Source: Stappia sp. TSB10P1A (GTDB taxonomy: Bacteria > Pseudomonadota > Alphaproteobacteria > Rhizobiales > Stappiaceae). Taken from it: a DNA stretch of 64,000 bases. Each line of letters opens with the position of its first letter. The first letter of the stretch is position 1. Where the stretch lies: contig NZ_FYAU01000024.1 in the NCBI RefSeq assembly GCF_900185725.1, forward strand, positions 186,001-250,000, given 5' to 3'. Made by a program: the position numbers and the translations under genes. Under the pieces are notes generated by a model. It did not search any database and was not told where the DNA came from. It saw nothing but the letters and a program-made list of their open reading frames with translations. Below, in pieces: positions 16,747-27,061 of this stretch.

Positions 16747-17544
16747 ATGAGCGCTGACACACGGCCGGCGGTGATCCGCCAGTTCCCCTGTCTCGACGAC
16801 AATTTCGGCGTCCTTGTCCATGTGCCGGAAAGCACATCCGGGCCCGGCGGAACCATCGCCTTCGATGTCCCCGACGCGGATCCCTACAGGCAGGTGCTGA
16901 AGGAGACCGGCTGGACGCTGACGGACATCCTCATCACGCATCACCATTGGGACCACGTCCAGGGGCTGGAAAAGCTCAAGGCCGACACCGGCGCCCGCGT
17001 CACCGGCCCCGCCCTCTCGCGCGACAGGATCGCCGGGCTCGACGCTGTCGTCGAGGACGGTGACGAGGTCACCGCCGCGGGGATCCCGTTCAAGGCGATC
17101 GGCACACCCGGCCACACGCTCGACCAGATCTCGTGGTGGGCGCCGGAATTGTCCTTCGCCCATACCGGCGACACGCTGTTCTCGCTCGGCTGCGGCCGCA
17201 TCTTCGAGGGCGACCCGACCATGATGTGGACCTCGCTTGAAAAGCTCATGCGCCTGCTGCCACCGGCAACGGACATCTATTGCGGCCACGAATACACGCT
17301 GTCCAATGCCCGTTTCGCGCGGACCGTCGACCCGGACAACGCCGCTCTGAAAGAACGCGTTGCCGAGGTCGAGCGCCTGCGGGAGCAGGGGTTGCCGACG
17401 CTGCCGACGACGATGGCGAGGGAGCGCGCCACCAACCCGTTCCTGCGCGCCGGCGACGCCGCGATCCGCTCGCGTCTCCATCTTGAGGATGCAAGCGACG
17501 CTGAGGTCTTCGCCGAGATCCGCCGCCGCAAGGACACATTCTGA
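16747..17544 (+). CDS. gloB: Hydroxyacylglutathione hydrolase (glyoxalase II)
   Basis: The 265-residue metallo-beta-lactamase-fold enzyme hydrolyses S-D-lactoylglutathione to glutathione and D-lactate in methylglyoxal detoxification. The metal site THHHWDH is at 64-70. Later ligands are in GTPGHTLDQISWW, AHTGDTLFSLGCGR and IYCGHEYTLSNARF. The C-terminal helical domain that binds glutathione is present (RERATNPFLR). A GGAGG box lies 7 nt before the chosen ATG; an in-frame ATG 27 nt earlier lacks one. It stands 112 nt after the LacI gene and is probably transcribed independently. Confidence 0.95.
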   Translation: MSADTRPAVIRQFPCLDDNFGVLVHVPESTSGPGGTIAFDVPDADPYRQVLKETGWTLTDILITHHHWDHVQGLEKLKADTGARVTGPALSRDRIAGLDAVVEDGDEVTAAGIPFKAIGTPGHTLDQISWWAPELSFAHTGDTLFSLGCGRIFEGDPTMMWTSLEKLMRLLPPATDIYCGHEYTLSNARFARTVDPDNAALKERVAEVERLREQGLPTLPTTMARERATNPFLRAGDAAIRSRLHLEDASDAEVFAEIRRRKDTF

Positions 17545-17565
17545 CCCCGCCGGAGAGCCTGCTCG

Positions 17566-18012
17566 ATGTTCGCTGCCGACCTGACCGCCGCCGAGATCAT
17601 TTCGATGCTCGACCTGGTGCCGCATCCCGAGGGCGGACACTACTGCGAAACCTTCCGCGACAGCAGGACGGATGCCGCCGGCCGGGCCCGCTCCACCGCC
17701 ATCTACTACCTGCTGGAGGCAGGCGAACTGTCGGCCTGGCACCGGGTCGACGCGGTCGAGATCTGGCACTGGCATGCCGGCGGGCCGCTCGCCCTCACCA
17801 TCTCGGAGAACGGCCACGACGTCCGCGCCATGCATCTGGGCCACGATCTCGCAGCAGGTCAGCGACCGCAGGGGATCGTGCCGGCCGGCGCCTGGCAGAC
17901 GGCGGAAAGCCTCGGTCGCTGGACGCTGGTCGGCTGCACCGTCGCGCCGGGTTTCGAGTTTGCCGGCTTCGAGATGGCACCTCCCGGCTGGCGACCCGTT
18001 CCGCGCCGCTGA
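17566..18012 (+). CDS. Cupin-fold protein (DUF985 family)
   Basis: The 148-residue protein matches the DUF985 cupin-like family: HPEGGHYCETFRD near the N-terminus, then STAIYYLLEAGELSAWHRVD and EIWHWHAGGPLAL, and a late GCTVAPGFEFAGFEM strand. Histidines in the WHRVD and WHWHAG segments could bind a metal. The family is of unclear function and some members resemble sugar-binding cupins. It lies 21 nt after gloB on the same strand, so the two may be cotranscribed. Confidence 0.88.
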   Translation: MFAADLTAAEIISMLDLVPHPEGGHYCETFRDSRTDAAGRARSTAIYYLLEAGELSAWHRVDAVEIWHWHAGGPLALTISENGHDVRAMHLGHDLAAGQRPQGIVPAGAWQTAESLGRWTLVGCTVAPGFEFAGFEMAPPGWRPVPRR

Positions 18013-18177
18013 ATTTCGGCGCGGAACCGCGGGACCGCCGGGTTTCCCGGCTTGCGCTCCGGCGCCCAAAGGCTACAGTGCGCGCGAATTTCACCGGTCG
18101 GCGTGCGTCGCCGGACCAACCCGGCGCGCGGATCGCCGCAACCCGCCTCACCTGCCCAGGACTGGACTACCGACCCC

Positions 18178-19394
<1,217 letters not shown>

Positions 19395-19398
<4 letters not shown>

Positions 19399-20090
19399 AC
19401 TCGCACCCGGCGCGGGATGCGGCCTGGATCGCCCTTGTCGGCGACAGGCTCGCTCGCGCCGGGTTTTGCCTGCTCGGCCGCTTCGAACCCGTCTCCGACG
19501 ACGCGGTGCCGGACATCCGGCCGGGCCGCGAGACGCGCGCGGTCCTTGTCGTCGGTAGTCTCTCCAACGCGCTCTTTAAGATCTTCGCAACGAGCCCTGA
19601 GGCGGCCGACGACCAGCCGGATCCGCTGGACCGCTTCACGCGCCGGATCCTGAGCGATTTGGCGGCGAGCGAGGGTCTTGGCATCGTCTTCCCCTTCGAG
19701 GGGCCTCCCTACCACCCGTTCCAGCGCTGGACGCTGAGGGCAGGCAGCTTCTCGCGCTCGCCGATGGGCGTTCTGGCGCATCGCGCGTTCGGCCCCTGGG
19801 CGGGTCTGCGCGGGGCCCTGCTGTCGGCAGAGCCACTGACCGCATCCTCGGATGCGGGAGCGGATGGCCCCTGCCCGACCTGTCTTGAAAAACCCTGTCT
19901 CTCCGCCTGCCCGGCCGGCGCCCTGTCACAGGCCGGCTACGACGTGCCGCGCTGTCTGGCCTATCTGCGGGCAGATCCTGCTGCACCCTGCCATGACGGC
20001 TGCCTGGCACGGCATGCCTGCCCCTTCGGCCGGCCTCATGCACAGTCGGCCGAGGCAGGCAGCTTTCACATGCGCAGCTTTGTCGGGTGA
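19395..20090 (+). CDS. 4Fe-4S ferredoxin-like protein of unknown role
   Basis: The 231-residue protein begins with GTG overlapping the argG stop. The N-terminal half (about 1-150) has no motif I recognise. The C-terminal part has two cysteine clusters: [14 protein letters not shown] near residue 155-168, and [14 protein letters not shown] near 200. The arrangement resembles the ferredoxin domain of QueG-type and related Fe-S proteins. No epoxyqueuosine-reductase active-site region is evident, so I do not assign that function. Coupling to argG seems positional only. Confidence 0.8.
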
Positions 20091-20109
20091 AATCCGGCAG
20101 GCAGCGGCT

Positions 20110-21015
20110 TCAGCGGTCTCTGGCGGCAACGAACCGGGCAAGAGCGGCAAGCGATGCCGCCCGCTCGCCAAAAGCGGCAAGCAGCGTTTCCGCTTCCGCC
20201 ACCAGCCGGCCGAGCTCCGCGCGCGTCCACGCCGTCCCCTTCAGCGCGACCAGAGTGGCCTTGCCGGCCGCCGCGTCCTTGCCGGCCGCCTTGCCGAGCG
20301 CCGCCGCATCACCCTCGACATCGAGCAGGTCGTCGGCGAGTTGGAATGCCAGACCGATCACTTCTCCGAACCGGGTCAGCCGCTCGATATCCTCGACTGA
20401 GGCATCGGCGAGCCGGGCACCCGTACGGGCCGCATAGCGGATCAGCGCCCCCGTCTTCATCGACTGCAGCAGCCGAATCTCGGTCTCGCCGAGGCTGCTG
20501 TGCTCGGCCGCCAGATCCAGCATCTGCCCGCCTGCCATCCCGCCGATGCCGGCGGCGCGCGCCAGCTCGCGCGAGGCCGCGAGCCGCACGCCCGCCTCCG
20601 CATGCACGCGCGGATCCGCCACGAGATCGAAGGCCAGCGTCAGCAGCGCATCGCCGGCGAGAATCGCCGTCGCCTCGTCGAAGGCGCGATGCACGGTCGG
20701 CCGGCCGCGCCGCAGGTCGTCGTCGTCCATTGCCGGCAGGTCGTCATGGACCAGCGAATAGCAGTGGATGCATTCGAGGGCCGCGGCCGCGACCAGGACG
20801 CCATCGTCATCGCGGCCGAACAGCCGCGCGGCGGCAAGCATCAGACCCGGGCGCAGCCGCTTGCCGCCGCTGAGCGCCGCATAGCGCATGGCTTCAACGA
20901 GACGCGGCGGGCGCGCCAACTCTCCCTCTTCCGTCTGGCCGAGGAGCAGACGATCCAGCATGGCTTCGAACCGCCCGGCGTCGGCGGCAAGCTGATCTGC
21001 GGCATCGGCGGTCAC
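20110..21015 (-). CDS. ispA: Polyprenyl (farnesyl-type) diphosphate synthase
   Basis: The 301-residue trans-isoprenyl diphosphate synthase condenses isopentenyl diphosphate with allylic diphosphates. The first aspartate-rich motif is DDLPAMD (91-97), the second LADDLLD, with GGKRLRP and GKDAAAGKAT also present. Two small residues stand upstream of the first motif, fitting a short-chain (C15/C20) product. The start is GTG at 21015, with AGGAG 7 nt before it; the frame extends 54 nt further without support. Ends 19 nt from the convergent Fe-S gene. Confidence 0.9.
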   Translation of the reverse strand: MTADAADQLAADAGRFEAMLDRLLLGQTEEGELARPPRLVEAMRYAALSGGKRLRPGLMLAAARLFGRDDDGVLVAAAALECIHCYSLVHDDLPAMDDDDLRRGRPTVHRAFDEATAILAGDALLTLAFDLVADPRVHAEAGVRLAASRELARAAGIGGMAGGQMLDLAAEHSSLGETEIRLLQSMKTGALIRYAARTGARLADASVEDIERLTRFGEVIGLAFQLADDLLDVEGDAAALGKAAGKDAAAGKATLVALKGTAWTRAELGRLVAEAETLLAAFGERAASLAALARFVAARDR

Positions 21016-21240
21016 GAAACGGCTCCTGATGGCCTTGAGGGACAGCGGCTGGCGACCGACCGCCAGCATCCTGCCTCAGTGTCGAAAATCCGGGCCGAGG
21101 TCAACAGCCTGCATGGCGCCATGCCGGTCCGCGCAGGCGTTTGTTGTCTGGAGCGCCGCCAGCCTGTATTCCGGCAGCGCGGTGTGGCACCGTGCGGATC
21201 GATAGGTCGGTTGAGACGGGCGGGGCGAGCAGCGGAACGG

Positions 21241-21960
21241 ATGAGCGAGGAAGAGGTCAGCAGCCAGACGCGACAGCCGCGCCGGTGGCGCTTGCGCCGC
21301 ATCCTGCTGCGCACGCTCATTGCGCTGCTGCTCCTGCCGCCGTTCCTGACGCTGCTCTACGCCGTCGTGCCCCCCGTCAGCACCTTGATGCTGAGCCGCT
21401 ACGTGCAGGGCCTTTGGGTGGCCCGCGACTATGTCCCGCTCGATCAGATCTCTCCGCATCTTGTGCGATCGGTGGTCGCCTCCGAGGATGCCCGGTTCTG
21501 CCAGCATGGGGGCATCGACTGGGAGGCGCTGCAGAGCCAGATCACGACCTTCAACGAAGGAGGCTCGGCGCGCGGCGCCTCGACCATCACCATGCAGGTC
21601 GCCAAGAACCTGTTCCTCTGGAACGACCGCAGCTATGTCCGCAAGATGATGGAACTGCCGCTCGCTCTCATGATCGATGCCATGCTGAGCAAGCGGAGGA
21701 TCCTGGAGATTTATCTCAACATCGCCGAATGGGGAGAAGGCGTATTCGGTGCCGAGGCGGCAGCCCAGGCGTGGTTCGGCAAACCCGCGGCGGATCTCAG
21801 TCGCACCGAGGCGGCCCGGCTCGCCACCGCACTGCCCAATCCGCTGGCGCGAAATCCGGCCCGCCCGCGCCCCGGCCACGACCGTCTGGCGCGCATCAAT
21901 CAGCGCCGCGCAACGGCGATCGACCCGCACCTGGAATGCCTACTCGGCTTCGGTCGCTGA
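21241..21960 (+). CDS. mtgA: Monofunctional biosynthetic peptidoglycan transglycosylase
   Basis: The 239-residue protein polymerises lipid II into glycan strands. It has a basic N-terminus, one membrane anchor (about 21-43), then a glycosyltransferase-51 domain with catalytic E82 in VASEDARFCQHGGIDW, GASTITMQVAKNLFLW, and ILEIYLNIAEWGEGVFGAEA. There is no transpeptidase domain. The ATG at 21241 has only a weak GGAACGG before it, but homologous N-termini start here. It is followed by rpmF after 165 bp. Confidence 0.95.
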   Translation: MSEEEVSSQTRQPRRWRLRRILLRTLIALLLLPPFLTLLYAVVPPVSTLMLSRYVQGLWVARDYVPLDQISPHLVRSVVASEDARFCQHGGIDWEALQSQITTFNEGGSARGASTITMQVAKNLFLWNDRSYVRKMMELPLALMIDAMLSKRRILEIYLNIAEWGEGVFGAEAAAQAWFGKPAADLSRTEAARLATALPNPLARNPARPRPGHDRLARINQRRATAIDPHLECLLGFGR

Positions 21961-22007
21961 GCGCTGCGCAAAGAATCGCCGCAGGGCGAAAATTCTCGAG
22001 ATTCGGG

Positions 22008-22037
22008 CTGGCAAAGCGGCAAAAGGTCCGGTATAAG
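22008..22037 (+). promoter_or_regulatory. Candidate sigma-70 promoter of rpmF
   Basis: A TATAAG -10 hexamer lies at 22032-22037, with a weak CTGGCA -35 at 22008-22013, 18 bases apart. Transcription would start near 22044, giving a leader of about 80 nt for rpmF. The -35 match is poor. Confidence 0.4.
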
Positions 22038-22125
22038 CCCGCCATTCCTGCACACCGTGTAGACCCACGCCCCGGGCTGACCCGGTCCGGGTTTCGCGGG
22101 ATATTGCACGACGGAGAGTACGACA

Positions 22126-22311
22126 ATGGCCGTTCCGAAGAGAAAAACCACGCGCATGAAGCGCGGCGCGCGTCGCTCCGCGGACGCCCTGAAGCAGCCG
22201 ACCTATGTCGAGGACAAGGATTCGGGCGAACTTCGCCGCCCGCATCACGTCGACCTGAAGACGGGCATGTACCGGGGCCGCCAGATCCTGGCGGTGAAGG
22301 AAGACGTGTGA
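22126..22311 (+). CDS. rpmF: 50S ribosomal protein L32
   Basis: The 61-residue basic protein has the typical alphaproteobacterial L32 sequence: [20 protein letters not shown] at the start, then [16 protein letters not shown]. It is a structural protein of the large ribosomal subunit. The alphaproteobacterial form lacks the zinc-binding cysteines of some other L32 proteins, as here. It is a single gene with its own candidate promoter and a strong terminator region downstream. Confidence 0.97.
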   Translation: MAVPKRKTTRMKRGARRSADALKQPTYVEDKDSGELRRPHHVDLKTGMYRGRQILAVKEDV

Positions 22312-22366
22312 TCGGAGCTTCCGGCAGGCGCGGCGTCCGTCGTCGCGTCGTATCGGTAAGACCTTC

Positions 22367-22388
22367 ACCCCGGCCAACCGGCCGGGGT
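22367..22388 (+). terminator. GC-rich hairpin downstream of rpmF
   Basis: ACCCCGGCC (22367-22375) pairs with GGCCGGGGT (22380-22388) around a 4-nt loop. Only a short TTT follows. It probably acts together with the stronger hairpin that follows. Confidence 0.55.
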
Positions 22389-22401
22389 TTGCGCGTTTTA
22401 G

Positions 22402-22436
22402 AAAAGGATCGAAGCCCGTGCTTCGATCCTTTTTTG
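22402..22436 (+). terminator. Rho-independent terminator of rpmF
   Basis: AAAAGGATCGAAGC (22402-22415) pairs with GCTTCGATCCTTTT around a CCGT loop and runs into a T-tract ending near 22435. The A-tract on the left arm would make it active in both directions. Confidence 0.85.
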
Positions 22437-22644
22437 CGTTGTGCCTGCCGTCTCAGGTTTGCGAGGCCGTCTCCACCGGCTGATCCGCCGGGTCCCGCAT
22501 CCGTAACATGGAAACCCTGTGCAGGGTTGTTCCAGGACCGTGGCGAGGCAACCTTGCAGGAGAAACGCAACTCCGGTTACCAAGGCGGCTATACGCGCAG
22601 GGGCGGTGCGCAAAGGCACGATCAGCGCAGTTTGCCGGGGCCGC

Positions 22645-23853
22645 ATGAACGACAACAGCGGGACGTCTAAGGTCCGGAAACGACGGGTCATCTACATACC
22701 GGGCTACGACCTGCGCCGGCCCGAGACAGTCTTCAGCCAGCTCACGGAAGAATTGGCCCATTTCCTGAGACTCCGGTCGGTGTCGGGGTCGTTCTCCGGT
22801 TTGAGGCCAGGCGCCGGATCCGGGGGATCTTCTGTCGACTGGACCGGTGAAATCGCCTGGCCGGAAGGCGTGGTGACGACGCGATTCTCCCTGCTGGGTT
22901 GGCGGGATCTGAGCAAACGCGACTTTCGACGCCCCCTCTGGGCGGTCATTGCGGGGGCTGTGCGCACATTCGTCCTATTCGCGATGGCCGGCGGCTACAG
23001 CGAGCGCCTGCGTGCCAACTGGATGAACGGCCTTTTCTTTCTCTACCCGATGCTTGCGATTCTCGTGTTTCTGGTCGCCTCGATCGTGCCGGCGCTGCTT
23101 TTTCCCTTCATTCTCCCCGGAACCGGTCCTGTCCATGCGGCCTTGAGCGTTGCGGCAGGCCTGGCCTGGATGATCTCGCTTTACCAGGTGACCCGTCTCT
23201 TGGAACGCTGGACCTATGTCTGGTACCTGATCCATGACTGGTATTCCATCGGACGTCTGGCGCGCAATGAAGACCCGCGGATGACGGCGCGCATCGCCGA
23301 GTTCGCCGAACGGATCATCGGGATGGCCACCGAATGCGAGTCGGACGAGGAGTTTGTCCTTGTCGCCCACAGTTCCGGAACCTTTGTTCTGCTCTACACG
23401 CTGCGGGAGGTGCTGAAGCGCGTGCCGGATTTCGGCGCGGCGCAGGGCCGGTTCACCGTTCTGACGATGGGGTCGGCATTCGCCTATGCCGGCGGCTTCG
23501 GCGCGCAGAGAGGCTTCGGCGCCGCTGTCGCGAGCCTTGCCCAGGCACGGCATCTCGACTGGACCGATGTCTATGCCCCCCACGATATCCTTTGCTGCGG
23601 AAAGACCACGCCGGTAGCGACCTATGCGCCTTGGCTGGCGCGACATGTCCAGGAGCCGAGACGTTTCAGCGTGAGGGTGCCGGACCGGATGACCGCCGAG
23701 CTCTATCGCCATCTTCGGTTCCGCTTCTTCAAGCTGCATTTCTGCTATTTCCTCGCCTCCGAGCGAGCGGACCTCTTTGACTTCTACCGGCTTACGCTCG
23801 GACCGTTGCCCGTGGCCCGGCAACTCGAACGCTGGGAAAAATCGCTTCCCTGA
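22645..23853 (+). CDS. Membrane protein with alpha/beta-hydrolase-like features, function unknown
   Basis: The 402-residue protein opens with RRVIYIPGYDLRRP, a start seen in alpha/beta-hydrolase-like proteins. Two or three hydrophobic segments follow at about residues 100-118, 128-157 and 160-180. The C-terminal half carries FVLVAHSSGTFVLL (about 255-268), which resembles a nucleophile elbow (A-x-S-x-G rather than G-x-S-x-G). Later DVYAPHDILC and a histidine-bearing tail could complete a catalytic triad. I do not know its substrate. It stands alone after a terminator, and its start has only a weak GGGG Shine-Dalgarno. Confidence 0.75.
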   Translation: MNDNSGTSKVRKRRVIYIPGYDLRRPETVFSQLTEELAHFLRLRSVSGSFSGLRPGAGSGGSSVDWTGEIAWPEGVVTTRFSLLGWRDLSKRDFRRPLWAVIAGAVRTFVLFAMAGGYSERLRANWMNGLFFLYPMLAILVFLVASIVPALLFPFILPGTGPVHAALSVAAGLAWMISLYQVTRLLERWTYVWYLIHDWYSIGRLARNEDPRMTARIAEFAERIIGMATECESDEEFVLVAHSSGTFVLLYTLREVLKRVPDFGAAQGRFTVLTMGSAFAYAGGFGAQRGFGAAVASLAQARHLDWTDVYAPHDILCCGKTTPVATYAPWLARHVQEPRRFSVRVPDRMTAELYRHLRFRFFKLHFCYFLASERADLFDFYRLTLGPLPVARQLERWEKSLP

Positions 23854-23921
23854 GAACGTGGGCCCCGTGCCGGCGGGCTTTCAAGGCGGAACGCCGACTT
23901 TGTCTGTGACCGCTGGCACAT

Positions 23922-23950
23922 GAAAAGGGCTTCCGGCATGCCGGAAGCCC
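23922..23950 (-). terminator. Rho-independent terminator of phaB
   Basis: A perfect 24-bp palindrome, GGGCTTCCGGCA and its complement (23927-23950), lies 43 bases after the phaB stop. On the transcribed strand it is followed by TTTT. It also lies downstream of the rightward hydrolase-like gene and may serve both. Confidence 0.75.
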
Positions 23951-23992
23951 CGAAGCCCGCACCGGTGCGGCCGTGGTTGTCATGCGCCGGCG

Positions 23993-24721
23993 TCAGCCGT
24001 TGGCGTAGTACTGGCCGCCGTTGATGGTCAGCACGGCACCGGTCATGAAGGCCGCCTCCTTGGAAGCGAGATAGGCGACCGCCGCGGCGATCTCCTCCGC
24101 CTGGCCGAGCCGGCCGACCGGAATGCCGGCGATGATTCCTTCCAGAACCTTTTCCGGCACCGCCGCCACCATGTCGGTGTCGATATAGCCGGGGCAGATG
24201 GCGTTGACGGTGATGCCCTTGCGGGCGTTTTCCGCAGCGAGCGCCTTGGTGAACCCGATCACGCCGGCCTTGGCGGCCGAGTAGTTGGTCTGGCCGAGCT
24301 GACCCTTCTGTCCGTTTATGGACGAGATGTTGATGATGCGGCCGTGGCCGCGCTCGCGCATGCCGTCGATGACCGGGCGGGTCATCGTGAACATGGAATC
24401 GAGATTGGTGCGGATCACCGCCGACCACTGCTCGAAATCCATCTTGTGGAACCAGCCGTCACGGGTAATGCCGGCATTGTTGACGAGGACTTCCACCGCC
24501 CCCAGGTCGGAGACCACCTGCCCGACGCCCTCGTTGCAGGCCTCGGCATCGGCCACATCCCATTTGTAGACATGGATGCCGGTCTCCGCCTTGAAGGCTT
24601 CCGCCTTTTCGGTGTTGCCGGCATAGGTCGCCGCCACCGTGTAGCCGGCCGCCTTAAGTCCCTTGGAGATGGCGGCGCCGATGCCCCGCGTCCCGCCCGT
24701 CACGATTGCCACATTGCTCAT
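23993..24721 (-). CDS. phaB: Acetoacetyl-CoA reductase
   Basis: The 242-residue short-chain dehydrogenase reduces acetoacetyl-CoA to (R)-3-hydroxybutyryl-CoA with NADPH, the second step of polyhydroxybutyrate synthesis. The cofactor site VTGGTRGIG is at 7-15 and NNAG at 81-84. The catalytic residues are the serine in NISSING, Y147 and K151. It lies 159 bp downstream of phaA on the same strand. The PHB synthase gene is not in this window. Confidence 0.96.
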   Translation of the reverse strand: MSNVAIVTGGTRGIGAAISKGLKAAGYTVAATYAGNTEKAEAFKAETGIHVYKWDVADAEACNEGVGQVVSDLGAVEVLVNNAGITRDGWFHKMDFEQWSAVIRTNLDSMFTMTRPVIDGMRERGHGRIINISSINGQKGQLGQTNYSAAKAGVIGFTKALAAENARKGITVNAICPGYIDTDMVAAVPEKVLEGIIAGIPVGRLGQAEEIAAAVAYLASKEAAFMTGAVLTINGGQYYANG

Positions 24722-24880
24722 TCACGTCCTCCCGTTCAGCTTGCGCTGCCGTGCCTGCCGCCGCTGACTGGCCCGGTCTGCCGGTTGCGGGCAGAAGGCC
24801 ATCCGGCTTTCACCCGCATTCCAGCCGATGGCGGCCGCCCGTGCCTTGACCGGCATCAAGCGCCCGCCATCGAGCTTCGA

Positions 24881-26062
24881 TCAACGCTCCACGCAGAGCG
24901 CCACGCCCATGCCGCCGCCGATGCACAGCGTCGCCAGACCCTTCTTCGCGTCCCGGCGCGCCATCTCGTGCAGCAGCGTCACCAGCACACGGGCACCCGA
25001 AGCACCGATCGGATGACCGATGGCGATCGCCCCGCCATTGACGTTGACGATGTCCGGGTTCCAGCCCATGTCCTTGTTCACCGCGCAGGCCTGGGCGGCA
25101 AAGGCCTCGTTGGCCTCGACGAAGTCGAGATCCTCGACCTTCCAGCCGGCCTTGGCCAGCGCCTTGCGGGAAGCCGGGATCGGGCCGGAGCCCATGATCG
25201 TCGGATCGACGCCGGCGGTCGCCCAGGAGGCCACGCGGGCGAGCGGGGTCAGGCCGCGGCGCGCCGCCTCGGCAGCGCTCATCACCACGAGAGCGGCGGC
25301 GCCATCGTTGATGCCGGAGGCGTTGCCCGCGGTCACCGACCCATCCTTCGTGAAGGCCGGACGCAGCTTGGTCATGCTGTCGAGGCTGGCACCGTGGCGG
25401 ATATACTCGTCCTCCTCGACGATCCGGTCGCCCTTGCGCTCCTTGATCGTCACCGGCGTGATCTCGTCCTTGAACCGGCCGGCCTTCTGGGCCGCTTCCG
25501 CCTTGTTCTGCGAGGCGACGGCAAACTCGTCCTGCTGTTCGCGGGAGATCTGCCACTTCTGCGCGACGTTTTCGGCCGTCTGGCCCATGTGGTAGCCGTT
25601 GAAGGCATCCCACAGGCCGTCCTTGATCATCGTATCGATCATCTTGTAGTCGCCCATCTTGTAGCCGGCGCGCATATGGGCGCAGTGCGGCGACAGCGAC
25701 ATGTTCTCCTGGCCTCCGGCGACGATGATGGAGGCATCGCCGGCCGCGATCTGCTGCATGGCGATGGCGACGGTGCGCAGGCCCGAGCCGCAGACCTGGT
25801 TGAGCACCCAGGCCGTCGCGCTGTCGGGAATGCCGGCAAGGATGGCTGCCTGGCGCGCCGGGTTCTGGCCCTGGCCCGCGGTCAGAACCTGGCCGAACAC
25901 GACCTCATCGACATCGGCGGCCGCAACGGAGGCGCGCTCAAGCGCCGAGCGGATCGCCACCGCTCCGAGCTCATGGGCCGGCGTGTTGGCAAAGGCGCCG
26001 TTAAAGGAGCCGACGGCGGTGCGTGCGGCGCTGACGATGACGACGTCGGTGGATGCACTCAT
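24881..26062 (-). CDS. phaA: Acetyl-CoA C-acetyltransferase (beta-ketothiolase)
   Basis: The 393-residue thiolase condenses two acetyl-CoA to acetoacetyl-CoA, feeding PHB synthesis and the ethylmalonyl-CoA pathway. The acyl-accepting cysteine is C91 in NQVCGSGLR. The C-terminal [17 protein letters not shown] histidine and the second cysteine in LCIGGGMG are intact. [15 protein letters not shown] at 26062 is the natural start, preceded by GGGAGATC. It is first in the leftward phaAB unit and divergent from phaR. Confidence 0.96.
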   Translation of the reverse strand: MSASTDVVIVSAARTAVGSFNGAFANTPAHELGAVAIRSALERASVAAADVDEVVFGQVLTAGQGQNPARQAAILAGIPDSATAWVLNQVCGSGLRTVAIAMQQIAAGDASIIVAGGQENMSLSPHCAHMRAGYKMGDYKMIDTMIKDGLWDAFNGYHMGQTAENVAQKWQISREQQDEFAVASQNKAEAAQKAGRFKDEITPVTIKERKGDRIVEEDEYIRHGASLDSMTKLRPAFTKDGSVTAGNASGINDGAAALVVMSAAEAARRGLTPLARVASWATAGVDPTIMGSGPIPASRKALAKAGWKVEDLDFVEANEAFAAQACAVNKDMGWNPDIVNVNGGAIAIGHPIGASGARVLVTLLHEMARRDAKKGLATLCIGGGMGVALCVER

Positions 26063-26405
26063 TTCATGATCTCCCGAAAACCGGACCTCCCATGGCGCGG
26101 GCATTCCCCTGGTTGTTGTCCGGCTGCCTGCGCGTTTCCCGCAAACTAGAGACGCCCGCCCGCCAAGTGTCAACCGGAACACCCCTTAGCTGTTGGCGAT
26201 TTCCGCCTTCGTCGCGTCATCCTTTCGGCGCAACCGGCGCCGATCCGCATGATATGACAAAACGGTGGTGCGCCCGCCCACGATTGGCTTATCGTGCGTC
26301 AGGACGAAGTCGCGGACGTGCAGGGTGATCCGACGACCGTGGACCAGGGAGGAATGCCGCAACGGCTTGCGGGCCGGGGCGCGAAGCCGGGATCCGAAAA
26401 CCGAC
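26063..26405. other. Divergent regulatory region between phaA and phaR
   Basis: These 343 bases hold no gene I can support and must contain the two divergent promoters. In related bacteria PhaR binds upstream of its own gene and other PHB genes, so operator sites are expected, but I cannot pick a specific one by eye. Confidence 0.45.
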
Positions 26406-27002
26406 ATGGCTACAAAGACCACCGATCCGACAATCATCAAGAAATACGCCAACCGACGTCTCTACAACACAGGCACCAGCACCTATGTGACGCTCGAAGA
26501 CCTCGCCCTGATGGTGAAGGACGAGGAGGATTTTGTCGTCTACGACGCCAAGACGGGCGATGACATCACCCGTTCCGTTCTGACCCAGATCATCTTCGAA
26601 CAGGAGAACAAGGGCCAGAATCTGCTGCCCATCACGTTCCTGCGACAACTGATCCGCTTCTACGGCGACAGCATGCAGAACGTGGTGCCGTCCTATCTCG
26701 ACTTCTCCATGTCCTCGCTCACCAGGGAGCAGGACCGGTTGCGCGAGCAGATGGCGAATGCCTTCGGCTCCACCGCTTTCGACGCAATCGAGGACCAGGT
26801 GAAGCGCAATGCCGAGATCTTCGACCGGGCCATGCGGATGTTCCTGCCCTTCGGTCCGGGCAAGGAGGCGGAAGGACAGGCGACCCGGCCAGCCGAGGCC
26901 CCCCGGAGCCCGGCCAGCGCCGACGATCTCGACGCGCTGAAGAAGCAGCTCTCCGACATGCAGAAGAAGATCGATTCCCTCGCCGGGGGCAGCCGCGAGT
27001 AG
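26406..27002 (+). CDS. phaR: Polyhydroxyalkanoate synthesis repressor PhaR
   Basis: The 198-residue protein carries the N-terminal PHB/PHA accumulation regulator DNA-binding domain, IIKKYANRRLYNTGTSTYVT (residues 10-29), then VYDAKTGDDITRSVLTQIIF and the second domain ending in a helical tail. PhaR represses phasin and PHB genes and is released when it binds nascent PHB granules. The C-terminal 40 residues are low-complexity followed by a short coiled coil. Length and order relative to phaAB are typical for Hyphomicrobiales. Confidence 0.95.
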   Translation: MATKTTDPTIIKKYANRRLYNTGTSTYVTLEDLALMVKDEEDFVVYDAKTGDDITRSVLTQIIFEQENKGQNLLPITFLRQLIRFYGDSMQNVVPSYLDFSMSSLTREQDRLREQMANAFGSTAFDAIEDQVKRNAEIFDRAMRMFLPFGPGKEAEGQATRPAEAPRSPASADDLDALKKQLSDMQKKIDSLAGGSRE

Positions 27003-27036
27003 ATCGCGGCCGCCCGACCACACCTGGCAGACATGT

Positions 27037-27057
27037 GGCCGGACGATCCGTCCGGCC
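27037..27057. terminator. Hairpin between convergent phaR and DUF336 genes
   Basis: GGCCGGAC (27037-27044) pairs with GTCCGGCC (27050-27057) around a 5-nt loop. It lies between convergent genes and could reduce read-through both ways, but neither side has a T-tract. Confidence 0.4.
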
Positions 27058-27061
27058 TGCT

